Source: Flagellimonas sp. 389
Lineage (GTDB): Bacteria; Bacteroidota; Bacteroidia; Flavobacteriales; Flavobacteriaceae
Length of the DNA: 64,000 bases
NCBI RefSeq assembly: GCF_018449435.1
Contig: NZ_JAHCMU010000006.1
Coordinates: 62,001 to 126,000 of the forward strand
Direction of reading: 5' to 3'
How positions within the stretch are numbered: the stretch's first letter is position 1; each line of letters opens with the position of its first letter. This document shows, one piece after another, positions 7,992-16,056 of the stretch. The notes below the pieces were generated by a model. It saw only the letters and a list, made by a program, of their open reading frames with translations. It was not told the origin of the DNA and searched no databases. The position numbers and the translations under genes were made by a program.

Positions 7992-9953
7992 TTAACTAAA
8001 GTTGAACCAAAAACGAACGCCATCATTTTCTTTATCGATGTTCATCTTTGATTGAAGTTGGTTTACAAGTCGGTTCATCAATCGAATTCCCATTGAAGAG
8101 TGGGCACGTTCATCGGCATCTTCTGGAAGTCCTACGCCATTATCGGTATATTCAAAATAGCCCTGATCACCATTCTTACGTAAATGGATATATATTTTTC
8201 CATGCTCATCGTTCTCGGGAAAAGCGTACTTGAATGAGTTGGAAACTAGCTCGTTTAAAATTAAACCAAATGGGATTGCTCGGTCTATATCCAACTCGGT
8301 TCCTTCAGCATCAATGGTAATGCTGATGTTATGTCCTCCTTTTTTATATACGGACTGTACACTATTGATGAGACTTTCAATATACCCTTGCATTTCGATT
8401 ACAGATAGGTCATCATTTTGGTACAACTTCTGATGGATAAGTGCCATAGCCTTTACCCTACTCTTACCTTCTTCTAAAGCAACAATAGCAGCTTTGCTCC
8501 GTGTATTTTTAGTTTGCAAGCTCAAAAGACTGGAAACCATTTGAAGATTGTTCTTTACTCTGTGGTGGATTTCTTTGAGCAAGGAATCTTTTTCTACCAA
8601 CGAATTTTCAATAATATGTTTTTGTTCGGCTATTAATCGTTGGTTTTTTATACTCTTAAGATAGGCATAGACCAAACCGGCGAAACCAAGTAGCGTGAAA
8701 ATCAAAGAAATAAATACAAAATTGATTTGCTCGTCCTTTAACTTCATTTCGCTACGTGCCAACTCGTTTATTTTTTTCTGCTCATCTATTAGCCTTTGGG
8801 AGTTTTCCAAATCTTCATTGGCGACTATGGTAACCAATTGTTGTTTTATAAGGGACGACTGTTTTAAATTGAGGGAATCCTTGATACGTTCGTTCCGCTT
8901 GTAATACGTTGCAGCATTCTTAAAATTTTCAACTTTATCATAATACTCAGCCAATAAACTGTTTCGCTTAATACTTTGAAGTGTGCTGATATTCTCAAAA
9001 TTGATATCCAGACTATTTTTAGCCGCAAAATATTTCTCCAATTGCAGATTGGCATCGGCCAAATGCAAGGTGTTTTCAATAACTTCGCTCTTGTAGTTGC
9101 TTTTAGCGGACGTACTTAAAACTTCGATACTGTTTTTTAAAAGGGGTATTGCCTCTTCGTATTCGTTCAAAAGCACATGGCATTTTCCAATATTACCTTC
9201 TATCTCTGCTTTTAGAAGATCACTTTCAAATAGCTGTTCCTCAGTTTTCTGCTTGGAAATATCGTTGATGAAAACATCCAAATAAGCTTTGGCTTTTTTA
9301 AGTTCGCTCAATGCGGTTGGTGCAGAATTATCCAATCTTAGATAATTGCCCACTTTGCTGTGGTACTTTGCCAGACCATAGGAATCATTATCCGCTATAG
9401 TAGGCTTTACTTCCATGATGTACTGGTTTCTAGCCTTTCTATGAAGTCCAAGATTACTGTAGATATCATAAAAAGCAACATTGTCAGATAATCCCAGCTC
9501 ACGCTTTTCTTTGCGTATTTCTATTTGCTTGTCGTAGAGTTGTAAATTGGCATAATTGTCATCTAAAACGTTTAGCACTATACGTTTGGAATTGGAGTCC
9601 AAAGAATCTTTTGCGGCATATAGTTCTTTTGCTAAGGCCGTACTTTTATCGTATTCGCCTAAATCGTTATAGACCTGGGTCTGCATAACCTTATAAAGTC
9701 GAATGGCCACGGAGTCATTTACCTTTTGCGCATTTGAAAGGTAGACTTTAATGGTATCTAACCAATCATAAGCAGAATTTACATTGTATCTATTAACTGA
9801 GCTGAAGAAAGTATCGAAGCGGTTCGTTGAGCCAGAAGCATCTTGAAACTCTTTTAATACACTACGCTCTTGCGTGTCTACAGATTGTGCGGCAACCTGC
9901 ATTACGAAAACCAATAACAATACCGAAAATAATCGCTTTAAATGATGTCCCAT
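7992..9953 (-). CDS. TPR-containing sensor histidine kinase (HisKA_2 type)
   Basis: 653 residues. Signal peptide 1-22 (ending QVAA), then a long periplasmic helical region with TPR-like repeats (about 40-390), a coiled coil, one transmembrane helix about 409-428, and a cytoplasmic kinase core. The dimerization box is of HWE/HisKA_2 type: EIHHRVKNNLQ with H463/H464, followed by a HATPase_c domain (NELVSNSFKYAF about 567-578; DNGVGLP; short G-box SSMGIRL). Such kinases in Bacteroidota often pair with LytTR regulators, and a LytTR gene lies upstream on the same strand, 561 bp away. The signal is unknown. The intervening gap carries a -7 box and tandem 11-bp repeats shared with the other TPR kinase gene of this window. 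Confidence 0.9.
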   Translation of the reverse strand: MGHHLKRLFSVLLLVFVMQVAAQSVDTQERSVLKEFQDASGSTNRFDTFFSSVNRYNVNSAYDWLDTIKVYLSNAQKVNDSVAIRLYKVMQTQVYNDLGEYDKSTALAKELYAAKDSLDSNSKRIVLNVLDDNYANLQLYDKQIEIRKEKRELGLSDNVAFYDIYSNLGLHRKARNQYIMEVKPTIADNDSYGLAKYHSKVGNYLRLDNSAPTALSELKKAKAYLDVFINDISKQKTEEQLFESDLLKAEIEGNIGKCHVLLNEYEEAIPLLKNSIEVLSTSAKSNYKSEVIENTLHLADANLQLEKYFAAKNSLDINFENISTLQSIKRNSLLAEYYDKVENFKNAATYYKRNERIKDSLNLKQSSLIKQQLVTIVANEDLENSQRLIDEQKKINELARSEMKLKDEQINFVFISLIFTLLGFAGLVYAYLKSIKNQRLIAEQKHIIENSLVEKDSLLKEIHHRVKNNLQMVSSLLSLQTKNTRSKAAIVALEEGKSRVKAMALIHQKLYQNDDLSVIEMQGYIESLINSVQSVYKKGGHNISITIDAEGTELDIDRAIPFGLILNELVSNSFKYAFPENDEHGKIYIHLRKNGDQGYFEYTDNGVGLPEDADERAHSSMGIRLMNRLVNQLQSKMNIDKENDGVRFWFNFS

Positions 9954-10139
9954 TAATTTAATCCCGAGGTACTTGTAGTAAGACTTGAAACACTATGATT
10001 ATAAATGCTTGCTCTTTTAAAACTACCGTGTCCTTACATTACAATTCATTTTTTGCTTAACAAAAAGACAACCTTCAAGGTTTATTATTGTTTTATCTTT
10101 TCTTAAGCATAACCTATATAAAGAACGCTAGATTTACCG

Positions 10140-10207
10140 CAAAATTAAATCCAAACCCAAAGACTTATTCAGTATTGTTGTGAAAGTGCTCATTTATGTT
10201 GTGAAAG
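10140..10207 (-). promoter_or_regulatory. Tandem CTTTCACAACA repeats and -7 box upstream of TPR kinase gene
   Basis: Read on the minus strand: CTTTCACAACA at 10207-10197, the same 11 bases again at 10186-10176 (period 21 bp), then 28 nt, then TAATTTTG (10147-10140), a consensus TAnnTTTG box. No TTG -33 element is found 17-23 nt upstream of the box; the second repeat sits just upstream of where it would be. Direct repeats about two helical turns apart are the known binding geometry of LytTR-domain activators such as AgrA and ComE. Assignment to the adjacent LytTR protein is inference. Confidence 0.55.
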
Positions 10208-10340
10208 CGAAATGGTTGTATGTAAAATCGCACTTTATCGATGTTTTGTGCATTTCATGGATAATCAAAGTGACTTGCCATATTTAAATCACTAAAAAAG
10301 GCCTTGCTTTTACAACAAGACCCTTTTACGAGAACACTAT

Positions 10341-10472
10341 ATGAAAATGAAAAAATTTACTTTTTTATTATTAATTACACTGCTAAAGTATGGGCATACT
10401 TTCACAGTGAAAAAATATTGTTGTGAACGGGTTGAAAGTTGTGGTAATCCACCAAAACCTAGATATCAATGA
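10341..10472 (+). CDS. Possible 43-residue exported Cys-containing peptide
   Basis: ATG at 10341, TGA at 10470-10472. The product would have a Lys-rich start (MKMKK), a hydrophobic core (FTFLLLITLL) and a short tail with three cysteines (YCCERVESCGN) ending PPKPRYQ. That is the shape of a small exported peptide. Against it: no clear promoter for this strand, and the frame overlaps the 13-bp palindrome and a half-site of the kinase control region. No homologue is recognised. It is opposite in strand to both neighbours. Confidence 0.28.
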   Translation: MKMKKFTFLLLITLLKYGHTFTVKKYCCERVESCGNPPKPRYQ

Positions 10473-10514
10473 ATAAATAGGAGCATTAAAAATAGAGGTG
10501 ATCAAGAAATATAA

Positions 10515-11270
10515 TTAACTGTTCATCGAAGAAATGATAAACTCCTTAAAGTCTTTGGATATTGGAATCAAGTTGTTGTTGATCATGATATCCTTTGAGT
10601 TAATGGCATCAATATGGTCTACATTAACTATATAAGACTTATGTGCTCTGTAGAACTTGTTCTTTGGCAGTTTTTCTAGATAGTCCTTCAGCGGTGAACG
10701 CACCAAGAATTTTTTATCGACAGTATTCACTTCCAAATAAACATTATCAGCTTTTATAAATTGGATATCACCAAATTGTATTCTATAATAAAGATGTTGT
10801 TTTTTTACAAAAATTGAATCTTTTAACACCGAATTAGATGTAAAAGCATCACCTTCCGCACCAGCTATCTCTTTGCTATTCTCTTTCTTGGAATAATTGA
10901 AATTGGAGAGTGCGATCTCAATTGAGGTATATAAATCTTGCTGTTCAAAAGGCTTTACCAGATAACCATCGGGTTTAACCGTTTTTGCATTTTCTACAGT
11001 TGCTCTATCTGAATTGGAAGTGACGAATATAAAAGGAATATTATATGCTTCTCTTATGTGCTTCCCAAGGTCTATTCCTGTCTTGTCAGAGGCTAGGATA
11101 ATATCAATAAGAACTAAATCAACATGATTGTTCTTTAAAACTTCTACCGCCTGTTCGTATACAATTACATTGTCAACAATCTCATAGCCAATTTCTTCTA
11201 GCATAGATTGCATGTCATCTGCAATTATTACATTATCCTCTACGATTAATATTTTGATGGAATGTTCCAA
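10515..11270 (-). CDS. LytTR-family response regulator
   Basis: 251 residues. Receiver domain 4-122 with acidic pair E11/D12, phospho-acceptor D56 (LVLIDIIL), T84 and K106 (YLVKP). The LytTR DNA-binding domain is about 150-249 (RIQFGDIQFIKADNVYLEV, then RSPLKDYLEKL and RAHKSYIVNVDHI). Linker 125-150 is polar. It should bind DNA direct repeats when phosphorylated, most simply by the TPR kinase encoded next. The start is TTG (11268-11270); no in-frame ATG exists near it. It follows menA by 32 bp but has its own consensus promoter overlapping the menA stop, so it need not depend on the menaquinone operon. Confidence 0.9.
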   Translation of the reverse strand: MEHSIKILIVEDNVIIADDMQSMLEEIGYEIVDNVIVYEQAVEVLKNNHVDLVLIDIILASDKTGIDLGKHIREAYNIPFIFVTSNSDRATVENAKTVKPDGYLVKPFEQQDLYTSIEIALSNFNYSKKENSKEIAGAEGDAFTSNSVLKDSIFVKKQHLYYRIQFGDIQFIKADNVYLEVNTVDKKFLVRSPLKDYLEKLPKNKFYRAHKSYIVNVDHIDAINSKDIMINNNLIPISKDFKEFIISSMNS

Positions 11271-11297
11271 GTTAGTCTAGGTTTAGTGAGTGTATAT

Positions 11298-11326
11298 CAA
11301 ATTTACAAAAAAATATTAACTGTCAA
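11298..11326 (-). promoter_or_regulatory. Promoter of the LytTR regulator gene
   Basis: Minus strand: TTG (11324-11326), an 18-nt spacer, TAAATTTG (11298-11305). The -7 box overlaps the menA stop codon (11303-11305). It lies 27 nt upstream of the TTG start codon. Confidence 0.7.
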
Positions 11327-12211
11327 ATAAAACAGTATCGACAGTAAAAACGTACTCAAAGCCAGCTTCTTAAGCTCACCATCTAGCCGTATGGGCTCTT
11401 TTGTATTCAACACTTTATACAGATGGAAAAAGATAGGTACAAAGGCCAATAAATATAATGATTCTAGAATACCAATGCCTTCTAACCATGTGTACCCTAG
11501 CATACTAATAAATGCAATCAGAATTAGAAAAAGGTGATAAATCTTTCCGTTTTCAAACCCCATCTTTACCACAAGCGTATTTTTATTATGCTTTTTGTCC
11601 GAAACAACATCCCTTAAATTGTTCAAGTTTAAAACACCAACACATAACAGTCCAATAACTACAGCCGGTAATACAGTAACCCAATACAAAGACTTTGTAT
11701 AAAGGAACATGCTTCCCAAAACACCTACAAGGCCAAAGAATAGAAATACAAATGCATCACCAAAGCCTTTATATCCATAAGGATTAGAACCCATGGTGTA
11801 TTTTATGGCTGCCCAAATGCTGAAAATTCCAAGAACTAGAAATAACAGAATGTACTTCAGGTTCTCAAAGCCAAAAGCAAGGTAGATAAGTACTATTGCT
11901 AACAACAGACTCAAAACGGTAGCCACAATTATCCCTTTTTTAAGAACTGATGGGGTAAGAGACCCACTTTGAATAGCTCTAGAAGGCCCTATCCTATCTT
12001 CATTATCTGTCCCCTTAATACCATCACCGTAATCATTGGCGAAATTAGAAGTGACCTGAAATCCAATAGTCGTCAGTAATGCTAAAATAAAAATGGAAAT
12101 ATCGAAAAAACCTTGTTTGTGTGCTAAAGCTGAACCAACTATAATACCCGAAAGCGATAGCGGGAGTGTTCGCAATCTAGCGGCCTGTACCCAAGCCTTG
12201 AATTTATCCAA
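11303..12211 (-). CDS. menA: 1,4-Dihydroxy-2-naphthoate octaprenyltransferase
   Basis: 302 residues with about eight transmembrane helices; UbiA superfamily. The first Asp-rich motif NDYGDGIKGTDNEDR (about 59-74) and the second (NLRDVVSDKKHNKNT, about 197-211) bind the prenyl diphosphate through Mg2+. The N-terminal AARLRTLPLSLSGI is typical of MenA. It joins a polyprenyl chain to DHNA to make demethylmenaquinone in the inner membrane. The start is TTG (12209-12211), one base after the stop of the upstream SPOR-like gene, so translation is probably coupled to it. Nothing else in the window makes the naphthoate ring (MenB), so the substrate must come from a gene elsewhere. Confidence 0.93.
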   Translation of the reverse strand: MDKFKAWVQAARLRTLPLSLSGIIVGSALAHKQGFFDISIFILALLTTIGFQVTSNFANDYGDGIKGTDNEDRIGPSRAIQSGSLTPSVLKKGIIVATVLSLLLAIVLIYLAFGFENLKYILLFLVLGIFSIWAAIKYTMGSNPYGYKGFGDAFVFLFFGLVGVLGSMFLYTKSLYWVTVLPAVVIGLLCVGVLNLNNLRDVVSDKKHNKNTLVVKMGFENGKIYHLFLILIAFISMLGYTWLEGIGILESLYLLAFVPIFFHLYKVLNTKEPIRLDGELKKLALSTFLLSILFYLTVNIFL

Positions 12212-12212
12212 A

Positions 12213-12812
12213 TTAATAGGGGTCTTCTATTTGTACTCTTTTCCCATCTTGGTAAGAAGCAACAAAAGCATCTTTAAAGCCCATGTCCACCAATTGTTTT
12301 CTGAAGGATTGTGCTTCATCCAAGGTTTCAAAGTTACCTAACGAATAGGCATAAAAAGGATTGGTTTTTACAAATAAAGTGTTTGTCAAGGCCTCTGATG
12401 CCAATGTCATATTGTTTTCTACAAACGACTTTACTTGAACTGAATATATGGTCTCTTTATCCAAGAATGCTTTAGCAAGGTAAAACTCCTTTACCAAGCT
12501 TAATTCTTCATTTTGAACTTTAAGATTATCTATACGTGTTTTTATGGCATCTAAACTATCTATTGAGACCAATAAGTTACTCTGATTTTCAAATGAGTTT
12601 TTGCTGCTTAGTCCAGCCGTAAATGAAGTTATGGCCAATAAACCGATAACAAAAAGACCCGTTATTCCTAATAGAACATTGCGCTGTAGCCTAACTTTTT
12701 GTAAATCTCTGTTCTTAAATTTTATTTGATCTAAAAGTCTTTCGTTGATAATCTGTGCTTTATCAACGTCCTTATGTAAATCCAGTAAATCGCTTTCTTC
12801 AATAAATGGCAT
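12213..12812 (-). CDS. Membrane-anchored coiled-coil protein with SPOR-like C-terminus
   Basis: 199 residues. An N-terminal cytoplasmic, partly coiled-coil stretch (1-45), one transmembrane helix about 46-70 (NVLLGITGLFVIGLLAITSF), a short coiled coil (80-105), and a C-terminal SPOR-like beta-alpha unit about 122-195 (YSVQVKSFVENN; FYAYSLGNFETLDEAQSFRKQL). SPOR domains bind denuded peptidoglycan and occur in cell-division proteins; this copy is weak but has the usual spacing. The stop is 1 nt before the menA start. The upstream gap has a -7 box TACTTTTG at 12882-12889 (minus strand). A link to menaquinone synthesis is only by position. Confidence 0.75.
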   Translation of the reverse strand: MPFIEESDLLDLHKDVDKAQIINERLLDQIKFKNRDLQKVRLQRNVLLGITGLFVIGLLAITSFTAGLSSKNSFENQSNLLVSIDSLDAIKTRIDNLKVQNEELSLVKEFYLAKAFLDKETIYSVQVKSFVENNMTLASEALTNTLFVKTNPFYAYSLGNFETLDEAQSFRKQLVDMGFKDAFVASYQDGKRVQIEDPY

Positions 12813-12974
12813 ATTAGTTGGGTTAAAGTTTATGAAAACAAGCTAAAAGCATAGCTTTCAGAGGGTTAATATACACTAACGCAAAAGTATAGTTTTTGTC
12901 CTAAGAAAAAAACTTACAGCTCTTAAATTACTAACTTTAATTTAACAATCCAACAGTTTCCCATTTCGTAAGAA

Positions 12975-13805
12975 TTACAACATCCGAATTCCGTCAGATT
13001 CTATTGTAATTTTACGTTCTTTATATAAAGTTCCTATTGCTTTTTTGAATGCTTTTTTACTTAAATGAAGGGTGTTCCTTATATCCTCTGGAGCAGATTT
13101 ATCGTTCAAGGCCAAAAATCCATCGTTATCTTTTAATTTTTCAAAAATCAAGTTAGCAGTGGGCTCTAGCATCTTAGCGCCAATTGGTTGCAATGAAATA
13201 TCTATTTTAGCATCCGGTCGAACTGCTTTGATATATCCTTTAAGATTTTTTCCAATGGAAATTGGTTTAAATACATCGCTCTCGAATACCAGTCCCTTAT
13301 ATTTTCCGTTAATTATGACTTCCCATCCTAAAGGTGTTTTTCGATAGACCAATAAATCTACCTCATCATTTACTGGAATATCAAAACCGTCATTCGATAA
13401 AAACCTCTTAATTCGACTTGAGCCTGTTAATCTAAAGGTTTCTTCATCTAAATAACAATAAACAACGTATTTTTTCCCTTCTTCCATTTCAACACCCTGC
13501 TCCCTGAACGGTACAAGTAGGTGCTTTTCCAACCCCCAGTCCATAAAAGCACCAAAAGTACCAACTTCGGCAACTTCCAAAAAAGCAAAACTATTGCGAA
13601 TTATATAGGGTTTAATCGTTGTAGCTATAGGTCGCTCGTTATTGTCCAAATAACAAAACACCTCTAAATGACTATCGATTTCAAAATCTTCTGGCACATA
13701 TTTATTGGGCAAAAGAACTTCTGTACCCTCATCATCTCCCAAAAATAATCCTACACTTGTGCTCCTTAATACCTTTAAAGTATTATAATTCCCCAATTCT
13801 ATCAT
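12975..13805 (-). CDS. S1 RNA-binding protein, CvfB family
   Basis: 276 residues. Three to four OB/S1-like units are seen: about 1-60 (LRSTSVGLFLGDDEGTEVLLP), 70-125 (VAEVGTFGAFMDWGLEKHLLVP), 145-205 and a C-terminal winged-helix-like end (DIRNTLHLSKKAFKKAIGTLYKERKI, with the final strand IESDGIRML). The length and domain order fit the CvfB/YitL family of Firmicutes and Bacteroidota, an RNA-binding group affecting virulence gene expression in Staphylococcus. The RNA target here is unknown. It sits between a terminator and its own near-leaderless promoter. Confidence 0.85.
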   Translation of the reverse strand: MIELGNYNTLKVLRSTSVGLFLGDDEGTEVLLPNKYVPEDFEIDSHLEVFCYLDNNERPIATTIKPYIIRNSFAFLEVAEVGTFGAFMDWGLEKHLLVPFREQGVEMEEGKKYVVYCYLDEETFRLTGSSRIKRFLSNDGFDIPVNDEVDLLVYRKTPLGWEVIINGKYKGLVFESDVFKPISIGKNLKGYIKAVRPDAKIDISLQPIGAKMLEPTANLIFEKLKDNDGFLALNDKSAPEDIRNTLHLSKKAFKKAIGTLYKERKITIESDGIRML

Positions 13806-13809
13806 AGCA

Positions 13810-13817
13810 CAAAGGTA
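13810..13817 (-). promoter_or_regulatory. -7 box of the CvfB-like gene
   Basis: TACCTTTG on the minus strand, ending 4 nt before the ATG (13803-13805). No TTG is found at the usual distance. If used, the mRNA would be essentially leaderless. Confidence 0.5.
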
Positions 13818-13838
13818 TACTGAAATTTGGGTATAAAA

Positions 13839-13859
13839 AAAGCTGCCAAAGGCAGCTTT
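13839..13859 (-). terminator. Intrinsic terminator after the DUF2853 gene
   Basis: Perfect 9-bp stem AAAGCTGCC / GGCAGCTTT with a 3-nt loop. On the minus strand it is followed by a run of seven T. It separates the menD-DUF2853 unit from the CvfB-like gene. Confidence 0.85.
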
Positions 13860-13877
13860 CCAAAACGTTTCGTCCTA

Positions 13878-14219
13878 TTAATTATAAATGGATTCTTTTC
13901 CAAAATGTTTTGCTAACATATAATAGATAACAGCACGATGTTTGTTTCTATCGCTTCTTCCATATTTATCAATGACACTGTTGATAGCGTTCATTAAATC
14001 TGGACTATCCGAAAGACCTAGTTTCTTGATAAGGAAATTGTTTTTTACAGTTTCCAATTCTTTGTCATCCGATCCCGAAACTTTTGAAGCATCTAGATTG
14101 TAAATAGCTGGTCCAAGACCGATAGCAACTTTGGTCAAAAGATTCATATCTGGAGTTTCACCAAACTTATCCTTTACATCTGCTGCGTACTTTTCAATTA
14201 ATTCGTCTCTTTTACTCAT
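13878..14219 (-). CDS. DUF2853 family protein
   Basis: 113 residues, soluble, mostly helical and charged, with no signal peptide. The segment ELIEKYAADVKDKFGETPD and the C-terminal RSDRNKHRAVIYYMLAKHFGK are characteristic of the DUF2853 family found beside menD in flavobacteria. The function is unknown. It starts 42 bp after the menD stop without an obvious promoter and ends before a strong terminator, so it is probably co-transcribed with menD. Confidence 0.85.
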   Translation of the reverse strand: MSKRDELIEKYAADVKDKFGETPDMNLLTKVAIGLGPAIYNLDASKVSGSDDKELETVKNNFLIKKLGLSDSPDLMNAINSVIDKYGRSDRNKHRAVIYYMLAKHFGKESIYN

Positions 14220-14261
14220 GATTGTTAGTGTTCTTTATAAGATTACAAGATTTCTTAGCTT

Positions 14262-16001
14262 CTAAGATATAAAATCAAAATAACTAAGCAAAATTTTATC
14301 ATTTTGTAATCGAGGGGTATCTATTTCCAATATTTTGGCATACTGGGATTTACTGTAAAAGTCTTTCAAGCAATTTTTAAGCTCTTTTTCGTTATCAGCT
14401 TTTAAATATTCCAAGCCATACATCTTGGCCATATGCTCAGCTGTAAGCCCGTGTTCAGTTTCAAAAAAAGTAGCAAACTCCTTTGTTTCTTCTTTTCCCG
14501 GTAAAATTCTAAAGATGCCTCCACCAGAATTATTAATAAGTATAATCCTAAAATCTGGTCGAATATAACCGTTCCATAGCGCATTGCTATCGTAGAAAAA
14601 ACTCAAATCACCTGTTATCAAAAGTGTTGGTTCTTTGGCATAAACCGATGCTCCAATTGCCGTAGAGGTACTTCCGTCTATACCACTTGTGCCCCGATTA
14701 CAATAGACTTTTAAAGACGCATCCATCGGAAACAATTGTGTATACCTTACGGTTGAACTATTTGCCAGATGAACCTGATATCCATGCGGAATGGTTTTCT
14801 GTAACAGGTCAAAAACAGTAAAGTCCGAAAACTCAATTTGATTTATATATGTTTCACGCCCAGCATCATACTTTTCTTTTACTTTACTCCAATATTGGTA
14901 GTAGTCACTGCTGATATTGCTATTTGAGTCCAACATTCTTCGTAGAAAATAATTTACATCTAGCTTTATATGTTCAGACAAACAAAAGAAAGTGTCATAT
15001 GCTTTTTTAGTATCGATATGCCAATGCGCCTTAGGCTGGTACTTTCTTAAAAAGGATTTTATTTTTTTCGAAACAATAAGTCCGCCAAAGGTAATTAACA
15101 GTTCAGGTTGAAGCGCTTTAAAAAGTTCTTCGTGCCTTTCTGATTTTTCTATTGGAGCAATTATACTGTCTATACTGGAGAAAAATTTTGGATGATGAAT
15201 ATTCGAAGTTGTCTCTGTAAACACCAACATTGTATCGTCATCTGCAAGTGATTCCAAAATTCCTTCATCAATTTCATTGGGATGGTTCACCCCTACTAGA
15301 ATCATTTTACGTTTACTGGAGTTCCAGGTTTTTAGGAATGCATCCCAATTTTTAATATCAGATTCAATCTCTCTGTTTTTTGTAACCCCGGGGACTTTAA
15401 TGCTTGTTGTCTCAACACAACCATATAAGGGCTCTTCAAAAGGTATATTGATATGAACAGGTACATTCTTTAAAATTGCTATGTCCAGTACCTTGCTTAT
15501 TTCCGATTCATTATAAACCTGAACAATGTCTTGGGAATCTATATCTTGTGGTTTAGTAAAATGGGCGACCTTGTCAGGAGAATGGGCAACGTCTTGCTTT
15601 AAATTAGCATTGTAACCAATATGTTTTTCAAGAACATTTTCCTGCCTTATCGTTTGTCCATCACCAATATCAATTTTATATAAGGGCCTATCCGCGGATA
15701 CGACAATAAGCGGAATATCACTATAGAATGCTTCCGCTACCGCAGGATAGTAATTTAACAGGGCACTCCCCGAAGTACATACAACCGCAACCGGTTCCCG
15801 TAGTTGTTGTGCCATCCCCAGGGCGAAGAAACCGGCACACCGCTCATCAACAATACTAAAACAATTAAAAAATGGATTTTTAGTAAAACCAAGTGTTAAC
15901 GGGGCATTTCTAGATCCCGGCGAAATCACAATATTTTTTATTCCCCTCGATTTAAAATAAAGAACAAGCGTCTGTGCCGAAGGAATATTCGAATACATCA
16001 T
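14262..16001 (-). CDS. menD: 2-Succinyl-5-enolpyruvyl-6-hydroxy-3-cyclohexene-1-carboxylate synthase
   Basis: 579 residues, a thiamine-diphosphate enzyme of full family length. The N-terminal ThDP domain has DERCAGFFALG (catalytic-type Glu region) and CTSGSALLNYYPAVAEA. The C-terminal domain has RGTSGIDGSTSTAIGA and the ThDP/Mg motif ITGDLSFFYDSNAL...INNSGGG. It condenses 2-oxoglutarate with isochorismate, the product of the gene just upstream. Start MM: ATG at 15999-16001 with a second ATG directly after. A consensus promoter ends 6 nt before the first ATG, so this gene need not be co-transcribed with the isochorismate synthase. Confidence 0.95.
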   Translation of the reverse strand: MMYSNIPSAQTLVLYFKSRGIKNIVISPGSRNAPLTLGFTKNPFFNCFSIVDERCAGFFALGMAQQLREPVAVVCTSGSALLNYYPAVAEAFYSDIPLIVVSADRPLYKIDIGDGQTIRQENVLEKHIGYNANLKQDVAHSPDKVAHFTKPQDIDSQDIVQVYNESEISKVLDIAILKNVPVHINIPFEEPLYGCVETTSIKVPGVTKNREIESDIKNWDAFLKTWNSSKRKMILVGVNHPNEIDEGILESLADDDTMLVFTETTSNIHHPKFFSSIDSIIAPIEKSERHEELFKALQPELLITFGGLIVSKKIKSFLRKYQPKAHWHIDTKKAYDTFFCLSEHIKLDVNYFLRRMLDSNSNISSDYYQYWSKVKEKYDAGRETYINQIEFSDFTVFDLLQKTIPHGYQVHLANSSTVRYTQLFPMDASLKVYCNRGTSGIDGSTSTAIGASVYAKEPTLLITGDLSFFYDSNALWNGYIRPDFRIILINNSGGGIFRILPGKEETKEFATFFETEHGLTAEHMAKMYGLEYLKADNEKELKNCLKDFYSKSQYAKILEIDTPRLQNDKILLSYFDFIS

Positions 16002-16007
16002 GGATTA

Positions 16008-16039
16008 CAAAAATACGTTCCAAAAAGACATTCGCCCAA
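16008..16039 (-). promoter_or_regulatory. Promoter of menD
   Basis: Minus strand: TTG (16037-16039), a 21-nt spacer, TATTTTTG (16008-16015). The box ends 6 nt before the first ATG, predicting an almost leaderless transcript. Confidence 0.7.
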
Positions 16040-16056
16040 AATTAATATGCATCAAA

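Larger units (their letters stand above)
9954..10514. other. 561-bp regulatory gap between LytTR regulator and TPR kinase genes
   Basis: The gap is AT-rich. It holds the -7 box and tandem repeats described separately (10140-10207), a third related half-site GTTCACAACA (minus strand, 10419-10428), a perfect 13-bp palindrome TTTCACAGTGAAA (10400-10412), and a possible 43-codon plus-strand reading frame (10341-10472). There is no clear terminator after the LytTR gene. A transcript from the -7 box would have a leader of about 180 nt before the kinase start, which may hold further control sites. Confidence 0.6.
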
